DNA of 64,000 nucleotides, taken from contig NZ_JACAWV010000007.1 of NCBI RefSeq assembly GCF_013390595.1, positions 62,001-126,000 on the forward strand, given 5' to 3'. Within the stretch, counting starts at the first letter, position 1. Each line of letters opens with the position of its first letter. Source of the DNA: Rhizobium sp. RM. Its GTDB lineage: Bacteria; Pseudomonadota; Alphaproteobacteria; Rhizobiales; Rhizobiaceae. The position numbers were made by a program, and so were the translations under genes. This document shows positions 36,786-44,950 of the stretch, one piece after another. Below the pieces are notes generated by a model that saw only the letters and a list, made by a program, of their open reading frames with translations, was not told where the DNA came from and did no database searches.

Positions 36786-36795
36786 GAACGAACGA

Positions 36796-37056
36796 TCAAG
36801 CCGCCTTCAGGTCTGTCCCAAGCGGGATCTCGACATCGATTTCCAGCACAGATACGTGCTCGTCCCGGTCCATTCGAACCTGAACCTTATCGTTGTCGAT
36901 TTGCACATGTTTTGAAATCACTGCGAGGATTTCTTCCCTCAGGATTGCGACAAGATCGGACCCTGACGATGCCCGCTCATGCGCGAGCAAAACCTGCAGA
37001 CGTTCGCGCGCAAGTGGCGCAGACTTCTGCTTGCGAAAAAGACTGAAGATGCTCAT
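36796..37056 (-). CDS. minE: MinE, cell-division topological specificity factor
   Basis: An 86-aa protein with the N-terminal amphipathic membrane-binding segment [12 protein letters not shown], the MinD-interacting core [17 protein letters not shown], and a C-terminal dimerisation domain ([21 protein letters not shown]). MinE drives MinD off the membrane at midcell, so that the MinCD inhibitor of FtsZ stays at the poles. Its ATG overlaps the minD stop by 4 bases, and it is the last gene of minCDE. Confidence 0.97.
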   Translation of the reverse strand: MSIFSLFRKQKSAPLARERLQVLLAHERASSGSDLVAILREEILAVISKHVQIDNDKVQVRMDRDEHVSVLEIDVEIPLGTDLKAA

Positions 37057-37868
37057 GCAGCCCTCCTTGCGAAGATCTTCGAGAAGATACCACGCTTCTC
37101 ACCTGGTACGACAACAGGGATCTCTTCACCGGAGAGGCGTCGCGCGGCATCAAAATAAGCCATCGCCGGTGCGCAGCGTGCATCGGCCAGCGTTACCGGG
37201 GAACCGACATTCGACGCCCGAAGAACATCCGAGCTTTCTGGAATGATGCCCAGCAGCGGAATGGAAAGGATTTCCAGGACGTCATCGACCTTCAGCATAT
37301 CGCCCCGTTCGGCGCGAGCGGGATCATAGCGGGTAAGCAGAAGGTGCTTTTCCATGCGCTCGCCACGCTCGGCTTTCACGGTCTTGGAATCGAGCAGCCC
37401 GATGATGCGATCGGAATCGCGGACGGAAGACACTTCCGGATTGGTGACAACGACAGCGACATCGGCGTGGCGCATTGCGAGCGTTGCACCCCGCTCGATA
37501 CCCGCAGGACTATCACAAATTACCCAGTCGAAGTGTTTTCTGAGTTCGTTGATGACCCATTCGACGCCTTCGGGTGTCAAATTGTCCTTGTCCCTTGTCT
37601 GGGAGGCTGGCAGGAGAAACAACGTTTCGAGGCGCTTGTCACGGATAAGCGCCTGGGTCAGCTTCGCATCACCCTGGATAACGTTGACGAGGTCATAGAC
37701 AACGCGACGCTCGGCACCCATGACGAGATCGAGGTTGCGCAGGCCGACATCAAAATCCACGACGACGACTTTCTGCTTGTTCTGTGCCAGAGCAGCGCCC
37801 AGCGCAGCAGTCGAGGTGGTCTTGCCGACCCCGCCCTTTCCGGAAGTTACGACGACTACCTTCCCCAT
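37053..37868 (-). CDS. minD: MinD, septum-site-determining ATPase
   Basis: A 271-aa ParA/MinD ATPase with deviant Walker [10 protein letters not shown] at residues 10-18, [17 protein letters not shown], the switch DSPAGIE, and a C-terminal amphipathic membrane-targeting helix [12 protein letters not shown]. It recruits MinC to the membrane and oscillates under MinE. The longer ORF (to 37946) adds a non-conserved polar leader; ATG 37868 has AGGAGAG upstream and gives the family start [13 protein letters not shown]. Confidence 0.97.
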   Translation of the reverse strand: MGKVVVVTSGKGGVGKTTSTAALGAALAQNKQKVVVVDFDVGLRNLDLVMGAERRVVYDLVNVIQGDAKLTQALIRDKRLETLFLLPASQTRDKDNLTPEGVEWVINELRKHFDWVICDSPAGIERGATLAMRHADVAVVVTNPEVSSVRDSDRIIGLLDSKTVKAERGERMEKHLLLTRYDPARAERGDMLKVDDVLEILSIPLLGIIPESSDVLRASNVGSPVTLADARCAPAMAYFDAARRLSGEEIPVVVPGEKRGIFSKIFARRAA

Positions 37869-37903
37869 ATTGCTCTCCTGTCCTGTTTTCTGGCCATTTT
37901 GGC

Positions 37904-38635
37904 TCAATTGAGTTTTTCTGCTTTGATTGTATCGTTCTCCAGCCAAAGCTGGACCGGCTGACCGCGCAGCTTCTCGTCTATATCTTCTGCAACCTTATAG
38001 ACGCCGTCGATTGCGAGAAGCTCGGCTTCAAGTTTGCGGCAAAAAATGCGTGACGTAACATTGCCAAGTGACCCCGCCATGGCTCTGCCCCTCAGGGCCC
38101 CATAAACGTGGATAGAGCCACCCGCGATGATCTCTGCTCCTGAGGCAACCGAGCCAATAATCGTCACATCGCCTTCCGGAAACATGATCGACTGGCCGGA
38201 CCTGACAGGTTCGTTGATGACAAGCGACTGGACGACGGCACGAACTTCGTTGATCGATCGCGGTTTTGGCTCTTCAGCCTCAACAGGTGCTGACGCTACA
38301 GGCTCAACCTCGACATCGGATGCAGGCTTGCCGCCCTTCAAGGCAGGCGGCATGCCTGGCTCAATCATCGACGGACGCACACCCTCAATGCCCATGATGC
38401 CGACATTGCGTTCCGTCAGCGCAGCGAGAAGCGCCTTCAGGCCCGCTTTATCGACCTGGAGATCTGCAACATCAAGTACGACTGGCCGCGCAAGGAAAAA
38501 GCCTGCTGAGCGAGCCGCCAGATCGTCGAGCCTCTCCAACCACTGCTCGACAGGCGCCTCAGGCGATAGGACAACGGCCAGAAAGGAGCGGCCTTTAATA
38601 CGGATCGAACGCTGGTCTGTTAGCACTTTGGTCAT
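37904..38635 (-). CDS. minC: MinC, septum-site-determining protein (FtsZ inhibitor)
   Basis: A 243-aa protein with MinC_N (about 5-100; SIRIKGRSFLAVVLSP) and MinC_C (about 135-240) containing the beta-helix repeats VRSGQSIMFPEGDVTIIGSVASGAEIIAGGSIHVYGALRGRAMAG. It blocks FtsZ polymerisation at the poles. The ORF reaches TTG 38683, but that codon lies inside a CtrA box, and rhizobial MinC proteins start MTKVLTD, which corresponds to ATG 38635. There is no Shine-Dalgarno before this ATG; with a promoter at the CtrA box the leader would be very short, which would fit (inference). Confidence 0.93.
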   Translation of the reverse strand: MTKVLTDQRSIRIKGRSFLAVVLSPEAPVEQWLERLDDLAARSAGFFLARPVVLDVADLQVDKAGLKALLAALTERNVGIMGIEGVRPSMIEPGMPPALKGGKPASDVEVEPVASAPVEAEEPKPRSINEVRAVVQSLVINEPVRSGQSIMFPEGDVTIIGSVASGAEIIAGGSIHVYGALRGRAMAGSLGNVTSRIFCRKLEAELLAIDGVYKVAEDIDEKLRGQPVQLWLENDTIKAEKLN

Positions 38636-38672
38636 CTTGGTAAACAAATCGTTGACATCAGGTAGCTCTAAT

Positions 38673-38691
38673 ATGGTTAACAAAAGGTTAA
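38673..38691 (-). promoter_or_regulatory. CtrA-binding box upstream of minC
   Basis: On the minus strand the sequence is TTAA-N7-TTAACCAT (38691-38673), combining the full-site TTAA-N7-TTAAC with the half-site TTAACCAT known for the cell-cycle master regulator CtrA. It ends 38 bases before the minC ATG, a position overlapping the expected -35 region. Control of min genes by CtrA has been reported in Sinorhizobium. Confidence 0.75.
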
Positions 38692-39072
38692 CGTTATGGC
38701 GGAAATGATCTCGTCGTTAAGAAAACGCCGCGCCAGAATGCTTCTTTAAAAACATTGAAAAATCCGGCTCATCCATTGATTTTAATTCCATATCTTCATT
38801 TTGAAACGAGCATGACAAAGCTCAGTCAATGCCCATCTCTTCTCAACCTGAAACACTGGACCCGTGCAAAGGGCAACGAAGCGTGTCGAGTCAGAGGTAT
38901 CATCAATTGTCCGATTCTGGGACGGCAAGCTTGCGCCAGGCTTGGGTTAAATCTTGCCCATCAGAGACTGCGGTTGACGGGTAGGTCGAGGAAAATGATT
39001 CCGTCGCTCTAAGCTATACGATAGAGAGGAGTGCAGTCCGCCAACGAACAGGCAAGAACATCAGGAACTCAC
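38692..39072. other. Intergenic region between minC and HAD phosphatase
   Basis: About 380 bases without a convincing gene. A 85-codon open frame at 38755-39012 has no Shine-Dalgarno and a composition unlike neighbouring proteins, so it is not called. The end of the region holds CTATACGATAGAG about 60 bases before the phosphatase, a possible -10, but no matching -35 at the right distance was seen. Confidence 0.5.
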
Positions 39073-39759
39073 ATGCACAACAAAGTAACAAAGGCTGAGG
39101 CCGCCTTGACGCGCGAACATTCCGCGTTCCTCTTCGATATGGACGGAACGTTGGTCAATTCCATTGCCGTTGTGGAACGTGTCTGGCGTGAATGGGCTGT
39201 CGCGAACGGCATCGAACCCAACGCCTTTCTCAATCGCATCCACGGCATGCGGGCATCAGAGGTCGTTCGGCGCGAAGCAGTGCCTGGCCTTGATGTCGAT
39301 GAACAGGCGGCCATCCTACTGCAAAAGGAAATGGATGACGTAGATGGCATCGTCCAGATCCCGGGTGCGGCCGAGTTCCTGAAGAAACTCCCTGTCGGCA
39401 CGTGGGCCATCGTCACCTCTGCAGCGCGTGCACTTGCCGAACGCAGGCTGGCGGCGGCCGGATTGACACCGCCCGAAGTCATGATATGCGCCGAAGATGT
39501 TGTAGACGGAAAGCCTGATCCCGAGGGCTATAAAAAAGCGGCGGCGATGCTTGGAATACTGCCCGAGAACTGTGTGGTCTTTGAAGATGCGCCTGCGGGC
39601 ATCCAAGCCGGCGAGCGAATGGGAGCCACTGTTGTCGTTATCAACACAACACACTCCCACCCCATCGACGCGCCGCATCTCTCGATCGGCGATTACGCCG
39701 AACTTGGCCTCATCGTTAGCGAGGACGGGAAACTGAAGCTTACGTCGGCCACCACCTGA
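39073..39759 (+). CDS. HAD-superfamily sugar phosphatase (YfbT/Gph-like)
   Basis: A 228-aa haloacid-dehalogenase hydrolase. Motif I FDMDGTLVNS gives nucleophile Asp22 and Asp24; motif II is VTSAARALAERR, motif III includes the Lys in VDGKPDPEGY, and motif IV is FEDAPAGIQAGERMGA. The helical cap between about 35 and 95 fits the subclass I phosphatases acting on sugar phosphates or phosphoglycolate. ATG 39073 has CAGGAA upstream; the longer frame from 39031 lacks support. It stands alone, with a hairpin after its stop. Confidence 0.87.
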   Translation: MHNKVTKAEAALTREHSAFLFDMDGTLVNSIAVVERVWREWAVANGIEPNAFLNRIHGMRASEVVRREAVPGLDVDEQAAILLQKEMDDVDGIVQIPGAAEFLKKLPVGTWAIVTSAARALAERRLAAAGLTPPEVMICAEDVVDGKPDPEGYKKAAAMLGILPENCVVFEDAPAGIQAGERMGATVVVINTTHSHPIDAPHLSIGDYAELGLIVSEDGKLKLTSATT

Positions 39760-39773
39760 CCCACCTTGGTGCA

Positions 39774-39805
39774 GCCGTCATAAGGCTTACGAGTCGTATG
39801 ACGGC
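39774..39805. terminator. Hairpin downstream of the HAD gene
   Basis: GCCGTCATA (39774-39782) pairs perfectly with TATGACGGC (39797-39805), and the intervening bases form an inner GGCT/AGTC stem with a TACG loop. No T-run follows, so it may be a transcript-end stabiliser or a Rho-assisted terminator. Confidence 0.5.
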
Positions 39806-39956
39806 CTAGCCACCTGACCAATTTCCCGCAACGTTCGCACAATAACAATACATCAGAATTTCTAAATTACTCATTTAAAACAACGATTTGTATCGATCTA
39901 ATTTTTTAGCACCTCTCGGATTGACTTTATCAAGCTGAACGATCACAAATTAAATT

Positions 39957-39973
39957 GGTAAGACAATCTTACC
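39957..39973. promoter_or_regulatory. GntR/FadR-type operator upstream of the uronate operon
   Basis: GGTAAGA-CAA-TCTTACC is a perfect 7+7 inverted repeat, and TGGTAAGACAA within it (39956-39966) matches the FadR-type consensus TNGTNNNACNA. It lies 42 bases before the regulator gene, the first gene of the operon, downstream of a TTGACT (39921-39926) that could be the -35. Autoregulation is implied. Confidence 0.65.
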
Positions 39974-40014
39974 GCTTGCGCGAAGGGGGGAGACTTTCGC
40001 GTCGGGAGGAAATC

Positions 40015-40731
40015 ATGTTCGTGGCTTTGGAGCCGCGCCGCCTTTACAGGCTGGTCGCGGAGCGAATTCGTTTACTCATCGAAACCGGAGAGTTGGTAGA
40101 CGGTCAGCGTCTACCGGCGGAGCGTGATCTTGCCGAACGATTTGGCGTTTCCCGTCCGACGGTCCGTGAAGCGCTTATTGTTCTAGAAGTGGAAGGCCAT
40201 ATCCATATTCGTATGGGTTCAGGCGTCTACGTCAACGCAGCGGGACGGCCGCAGGAGCAGGTTTCCCCGGTCCCCGACGCCCATGGCCCCTTCGAGATCC
40301 TGCAGGCGAGATGCATCATCGAGAGCGCGATCGCTGAAGAGGCCGCGCGCATTGCGGGTCCTGATGCCATCGCCAGACTGGATGACATCATCGAACGCAT
40401 GGCCAATTCAGTCGACAATTCGCCGCAGGCACTTCACTTAGACCGCGCCTTCCACACCGCTATCGCCGATATAATCGGCAATTCCGCGCTCAACCGATTT
40501 ACGGGCCTAATTTATGACGAGCGCAGCCTTTCCCCCTATTTCCAGAAGCTCGCCAGCTATTTTGAAGGGCCCCACAGTTGGAACCTCGCTGTTGATGAGC
40601 ATCGGGTTGTCCGTGACGCAATCGCCGCGAACAACCCGCAGGGCGCGCGCGAGGCAATGCGGCAGCACCTGACCTTGTCGCAAAAAAGATTTTCCGAAAG
40701 TTTCGGGGAGGAAACGATCGGAGAGGAGTGA
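40015..40731 (+). CDS. GntR-family (FadR/FCD) regulator of the uronate TRAP operon (UxuR/ExuR-like)
   Basis: A 238-aa regulator with a winged helix (about 5-75; LVDGQRLPAERDLAERFGVSRPTVREALIVLEVEGHIHIRMGSGVYV) and a FCD domain (about 95-225) that keeps the metal-binding Asp/His pattern (LDRAFHTAIADIIGN, DEHRVVRDAI). The resemblance is closest to UxuR/ExuR-type proteins that sense hexuronate intermediates. The start ATG 40015 has GGGAGGAAA ahead; the ORF from 39955 begins within the operator. It precedes TRAP, dehydrogenase and mannonate dehydratase genes on the same strand. Confidence 0.88.
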   Translation: MFVALEPRRLYRLVAERIRLLIETGELVDGQRLPAERDLAERFGVSRPTVREALIVLEVEGHIHIRMGSGVYVNAAGRPQEQVSPVPDAHGPFEILQARCIIESAIAEEAARIAGPDAIARLDDIIERMANSVDNSPQALHLDRAFHTAIADIIGNSALNRFTGLIYDERSLSPYFQKLASYFEGPHSWNLAVDEHRVVRDAIAANNPQGAREAMRQHLTLSQKRFSESFGEETIGEE

Positions 40732-40795
40732 TCGCTACCGAATGCGGTGGCGGGACAATGCAACTGATCTGGCTTTAATTCGGGAGGAGTTAAGA

Positions 40796-41770
40796 ATGAA
40801 AATCAGATTGACAACTTTGATGGGTGCAACAGCAGCAATTTTATTGTCGACCTTTGCTGCACAGGCTCAAACCGCTCTTAAGTGGGCACACGTCTATGAA
40901 ACATCCGAACCGTTCCACACGGACTCGGTCTGGGCGGCAGAAGAGATCGCCAAGCGTACCGATGGTCGCTACAAGATCGACGTGTTCCCGGCCTCCCAGC
41001 TCGGCAAGGAAGCCGATATTAACCAGGGCCTGAAGCTCGGTACGGTCGATATCATCATTTCCGGCTCAAGCTTTGCAGCCCGTGATCACAAGCCGATCGG
41101 CGTCACCTATTTCCCTTATATTTTCCGTGATCCGAGCCACCTTATTGCCTACACCAAGAGTGACGTCTTCAAAAAACTCGCAAAGGGTTATGAAGACAAG
41201 ACGGGCAACCACATCGTCGCGGTCAGCTATTACGGTACTCGACATACAACCTCGAACAAGCCGATTGCGAAATGCTCGGATATGGCCGGGTTGAAGATGC
41301 GCGTTCCCGACGTTCCTGCATATCTCGCGATGCCGCGCGCTTGCGGTGCGAACACGACGCCGATCGCTTTTGCAGAAGTCTATCTCGCGCTTCAAAACGG
41401 CACTGTGGAGGCACAGGAAAACCCGCTGACGACGATTGAGGCGAAAAAATTCTACGAGGTCCAGAAAAACATCGTCCTAAGCGGTCACATCGTTGACCAC
41501 CTCAACACCCTGGTCTCCAAGACACGCTGGGCAAGCCTCTCGGATGAAGACAAAAGGATCTTCACCGAGGTCATGCAGGAAGCGGCTGCGCGTACGACAA
41601 AGACAATCGAAGCCCGTGAACTCGCACTCGTCGACGAGTTCAAATCCAAGGGTATCAATGTCGCTGAAGTCGACAAGGCAGACTTCGAGAAGAACGTCAT
41701 CGAAAAGGTGAAGCTCGAAGACTTCGGCTACGAAAAAGCCGACTGGGACGCAATTCGCGCCATCAAGTGA
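40796..41770 (+). CDS. TRAP transporter substrate-binding protein (DctP family), probably for sugar acids
   Basis: A 324-aa periplasmic binding protein. The signal peptide (about 1-24) ends FAAQA, followed by TALKWAHVYETSEPFH. The DctP core is recognisable from LGKEADINQGLKLGTVDI, the carboxylate-binding Arg in LKMRVPDVPAY, and the helix AFAEVYLALQNGTVEAQENPLTTI. Sugar-acid TRAP proteins for glucuronate, galacturonate and gulonate share this layout. GGGAGGAG precedes ATG 40796 by 6 bases. Co-transcribed enzymes (idonate/gulonate dehydrogenase-like, UxuA) suggest a hexuronate or aldonate ligand. Confidence 0.9.
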   Translation: MKIRLTTLMGATAAILLSTFAAQAQTALKWAHVYETSEPFHTDSVWAAEEIAKRTDGRYKIDVFPASQLGKEADINQGLKLGTVDIIISGSSFAARDHKPIGVTYFPYIFRDPSHLIAYTKSDVFKKLAKGYEDKTGNHIVAVSYYGTRHTTSNKPIAKCSDMAGLKMRVPDVPAYLAMPRACGANTTPIAFAEVYLALQNGTVEAQENPLTTIEAKKFYEVQKNIVLSGHIVDHLNTLVSKTRWASLSDEDKRIFTEVMQEAAARTTKTIEARELALVDEFKSKGINVAEVDKADFEKNVIEKVKLEDFGYEKADWDAIRAIK

Positions 41771-41841
41771 TGCATGTGAGCATCCCGGCTCCGACTGGGC
41801 CGGGATGCACCCCATCAAGACCTTCTGCCTGGAGTCCCTCA

Positions 41842-42417
41842 ATGACTGACCATCAGCACGCCCCTGTCAGCGTCGAAGAAATGGCGCACGCTTTCGAGGA
41901 AGAAGTCGGCCCGGTTGATCTTTCCCCCTATGCGCTAGAGGACTGGCTGACCCTTGCCGTCTTCTGGGGTATGGGGCTGTGCGTCTTCCTGCAATTCTTC
42001 ACCCGTTATGTCCTTAACGATAGTTTCGCATGGACGGAAGAAATTGCCGCCAATTGTCTCGTTGTCGTGGTTTTTCTCGGTTCGGTCATGTGCGTGCGCA
42101 TGTTCCGGCACATTCACGTCGACCTGATTTACCGTTTCCTGTCAAAACCTGTCGGTCGCGCCTTGGAGCTTGTCGTCGACCTGATCACCATCAGCTTCTT
42201 TGCCTACATAACGTGGCTTATGTGGCGGTATCTCGAAATCGTCGGCGACGAGCGCATGGTCACTATAGACCTCCCGCGTGGCATCGTTTTCTACACCGTT
42301 TTTGCAGCCTTCGCGCTGATGTTCGTTCGCGCCCTGCACAACTTCATCAAGGACATCACAGGCAAACAGACAATCCGTGAGAAGGCTCAGGAAGCCGTCA
42401 GCACACAGGGAATATAG
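41842..42417 (+). CDS. TRAP transporter small membrane subunit (DctQ)
   Basis: A 191-aa membrane protein with four hydrophobic helices after a ~45-residue acidic cytoplasmic tail. The DctQ pattern is VFLQFFTRYVLNDSFAWTEEIAANCLVVVVFLGSVMCVRMFRHIHVDLIY. The ORF could start at 41767, but ATG 41842 is preceded by CTGGAG and gives the normal protein length. It pairs with the DctM subunit 3 bases downstream. Confidence 0.9.
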   Translation: MTDHQHAPVSVEEMAHAFEEEVGPVDLSPYALEDWLTLAVFWGMGLCVFLQFFTRYVLNDSFAWTEEIAANCLVVVVFLGSVMCVRMFRHIHVDLIYRFLSKPVGRALELVVDLITISFFAYITWLMWRYLEIVGDERMVTIDLPRGIVFYTVFAAFALMFVRALHNFIKDITGKQTIREKAQEAVSTQGI

Positions 42418-42420
42418 ATT

Positions 42421-43827
42421 ATGCTTCTGCTCATCGGCTCCTTTCTTCTGCTTCTCATCATCGGTACGCCCGTTGCGGTTTCAATGGCTGTCTCGTCGCT
42501 ACTTTATCTCGTCATTTACGACGTCGCGCCCGACATCATCGCCGCCCAGCGCATGATCGCAGGTGTGGAGAGCTTTCCACTGATCGCGGTTCCCTTCTTT
42601 ATTCTCGCCGGAAATCTGATGAACATCGCGGGAGTGACAAGTCGTATCTACCGATTTGCGCTTGCCCTGGTCGGCTGGATGAAGGGTGGTCTTGCTCAGG
42701 TGAACATTATTGGCTCCGTCGTTTTCTCCGGCATGTCTGGAACGGCACTTGCCGACGCCGCCGGCATCGGGACGATCGAAATCAAAGCAATGAAAGATCA
42801 CGGCTACCCGGTTGAGGCAGCCGTAGGCGTGACTGCAGCCTCGGCCACGCTTGGGCCAATCTTCCCTCCATCCCTGCCCTTCGTGATCTACGGAATGATG
42901 GCGAACGCCTCGATCGGTGCCCTATTCATGGCTGGCATCATACCCGGTGTTGTCATGACCGTCCTCATGATGCTGACGGTTTATGTCTTTGCCAAGCGCA
43001 AGGGCTGGGGGTCGGATACGCCCTTCGAACTCAAACAGCTCCTTTCAGCATCGATGGAAGTTGTGATCGTTCTCGCGTTTCCTGTTGCTGTTTATCTGAT
43101 GATCGTCGCTGGGCTGTCCATCAATGTGGCCGTACTGCTTGGACTTGTCGTGCTTGTTGCACTCGACTGGTATTATGACTTCTCGGCAGTGATGGCCTTG
43201 ATGACACCTGTCCTCCTCATTGGCGGCATGACGATGGGATGGTTCACGCCGACAGAAGCTGCGGTAGCGGCTGTGCTGTGGTCGCTCTTTCTTGGCCTTG
43301 TGCGTTATCGTACGATGACTTTCAAAACGTTGTCGAAGGCAACGTTCGATACAATCGAGACGACTGCATCCGTCCTTTTCATCGTAACAGCAGCGTCAAT
43401 CTTCGCATGGCTTTTGACCGTCAGCCAGGCGGCCCAGCTCTTTTCAGACTTCATGTTTTCGATGACCAGCAATTGGTGGACGTTCCTTATCATCGTCAAC
43501 ATTCTGCTCCTGGTGGTGGGAGCATTCCTCGACACGATAGCGGCGATCAGCATTCTCGTGCCTATTCTCATGCCGGTTGCGGCACGTTACGGCATTGATC
43601 CTGTCCATCTTGGTTTGATCGTGACCCTCAACCTCATGATCGGCCTCCTTACACCGCCTGTCGGGATGGTGCTTTTCGTCCTGTCCCGCATCTCCAAAAT
43701 GTCGGTTGAACGGACAACGTTGGCGATCCTGCCATGGATGATCCCGCTCTTCATTGCCCTGGCACTGATTACCTTCATTCCGGCGGTCACCCTCTGGTTA
43801 CCGACACAGCTTGGTCTGATCCGTTAA
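42421..43827 (+). CDS. TRAP transporter large membrane subunit (DctM)
   Basis: A 468-aa protein with 12-13 hydrophobic helices, the ion-coupled channel of the TRAP system. Family blocks include PFFILAGNLMNIAGVTSRIYRFALALVG, GSVVFSGMSGTALADAAGIGTIEIKAM, ASATLGPIFPPSLPFVIYG and the late ILLVVGAFLDTIAAISILVPILMPVAARYGIDPVHLGLI. It is slightly longer than the usual ~430 aa because of extra hydrophobic residues in the middle. Stop and next start are 60 bases apart. Confidence 0.93.
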   Translation: MLLLIGSFLLLLIIGTPVAVSMAVSSLLYLVIYDVAPDIIAAQRMIAGVESFPLIAVPFFILAGNLMNIAGVTSRIYRFALALVGWMKGGLAQVNIIGSVVFSGMSGTALADAAGIGTIEIKAMKDHGYPVEAAVGVTAASATLGPIFPPSLPFVIYGMMANASIGALFMAGIIPGVVMTVLMMLTVYVFAKRKGWGSDTPFELKQLLSASMEVVIVLAFPVAVYLMIVAGLSINVAVLLGLVVLVALDWYYDFSAVMALMTPVLLIGGMTMGWFTPTEAAVAAVLWSLFLGLVRYRTMTFKTLSKATFDTIETTASVLFIVTAASIFAWLLTVSQAAQLFSDFMFSMTSNWWTFLIIVNILLLVVGAFLDTIAAISILVPILMPVAARYGIDPVHLGLIVTLNLMIGLLTPPVGMVLFVLSRISKMSVERTTLAILPWMIPLFIALALITFIPAVTLWLPTQLGLIR

Positions 43828-43887
43828 GACAATGGGGGCGCGGCCATCCCGCGTCCCTCCTTACTTCATGAGAGAAGGGCATCAGTC

Positions 43888-44934
43888 ATGCAGACACGCG
43901 TGGCACGTCTTTACGGCAGGCGGCATCTGGAAATAGAAACTCAAAGTGTCGCAGGTCCAGGACCAGGCGAAGTCCTACTGCAGATGGCCGCGGGCGGGAT
44001 CTGCGGATCGGATCTTCATTATTATCAGGATGGGGGGTTCGGACCGGTGCGCGTCCGTGAACCGATCATCTCAGGTCACGAAGCCTCAGGCTATGTTCAG
44101 GCTCTTGGGAGCGGCGTAAGCAATTTGGTGATCGGCCAACTTGTGGCCGTCAACCCATCGCAGGCCTGCGGCCATTGTCTTTTCTGCAAGAAGGACCAGC
44201 CAATTCACTGCCTTGAAATGCGGTTCATGGGAAGTGCCATGCGCATGCCACATGAACAGGGCATGTTCAGGGACAGGCTGGTTGTGTCGGCCAAACAATG
44301 CGCTCTCGTTAGCAAGGATGTGACGGCTGCAGAAGCGGCCTGTACCGAACCGCTTGCGGTATGCCTGCATGCCGTCGCGCAAGCAGGCGACCTCGCCGGT
44401 CTAAACGTGCTGGTGACCGGCGCTGGACCGATCGGACTATTGACCGTTGCGGCCGTGCGCCACGCTGGAGCGTCTGAGATCGTTATTACAGACCTTGCGG
44501 ACGCAGCACTTGCACGAGCTCCTTCAATGGGTGCGGATCGTACGATCAACGTTGCCACCAATGCCGAAGACCTCATCCCCTACCAGGACAACAAGGGTTA
44601 CTTCGACATCATTTTCGATTGCTCTGCTGCAGCGCCCGCCCTGAGGAGCGCACTTGCCGCAATAAAGCCGCGTGGTACCATCGTTCAGGTGGGAGTGACA
44701 GGTGACATCACCATCCCGCTCAATGCGCTTGTCGGGAAGGAAGTGCTCTGGCGTGGATCGCAACGTTTCCACGAAGAGTTCGCAATCGCTGCTGCGTTGA
44801 TCTCATCCCGTGAGATCGATGTGCGGCCAATCATCTCGCACAGCTTTCCGTTGGAAGAAGCGGCGGCGGCCTTCGAGCAGGCCGGCGACAGGACCCGCGC
44901 CTGCAAGGTGCAGCTCACTTTTTCCCAAGCATGA
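43888..44934 (+). CDS. Zinc-dependent L-idonate/L-gulonate 5-dehydrogenase-like protein (MDR family)
   Basis: A 348-aa medium-chain alcohol dehydrogenase closely resembling E. coli IdnD: GGICGSDLHYYQ, AVNPSQACGHCLFC, MRFMGSAMRMPHEQG, FAEPLAV-like TEPLAVCLHAV and ACKVQLTF at the end. Catalytic zinc ligands are Cys39, His64 and Glu65; structural zinc Cys are 94, 97, 100 and 108; the Rossmann motif is VTGAGPIGLL. IdnD-type enzymes oxidise L-idonate to 5-ketogluconate, whereas RspB-type relatives oxidise L-gulonate to D-fructuronate. The UxuA next door makes the gulonate-fructuronate-mannonate route more consistent (inference). Confidence 0.88.
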   Translation: MQTRVARLYGRRHLEIETQSVAGPGPGEVLLQMAAGGICGSDLHYYQDGGFGPVRVREPIISGHEASGYVQALGSGVSNLVIGQLVAVNPSQACGHCLFCKKDQPIHCLEMRFMGSAMRMPHEQGMFRDRLVVSAKQCALVSKDVTAAEAACTEPLAVCLHAVAQAGDLAGLNVLVTGAGPIGLLTVAAVRHAGASEIVITDLADAALARAPSMGADRTINVATNAEDLIPYQDNKGYFDIIFDCSAAAPALRSALAAIKPRGTIVQVGVTGDITIPLNALVGKEVLWRGSQRFHEEFAIAAALISSREIDVRPIISHSFPLEEAAAAFEQAGDRTRACKVQLTFSQA

Positions 44935-44950
44935 CATCGAAGGACATACA

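Noticed and set aside
38636-38683. TTG start for minC at 38683
   Set aside because: The TTG lies within the TTAA-N7-TTAA box and adds residues that rhizobial MinC proteins, as I remember them, do not have; ATG 38635 gives the family N terminus.
38755-39012. 85-codon frame in the minC-HAD gap
   Set aside because: No Shine-Dalgarno, no familiar motif, and sequence character unlike coding neighbours; kept as an intergenic note only.
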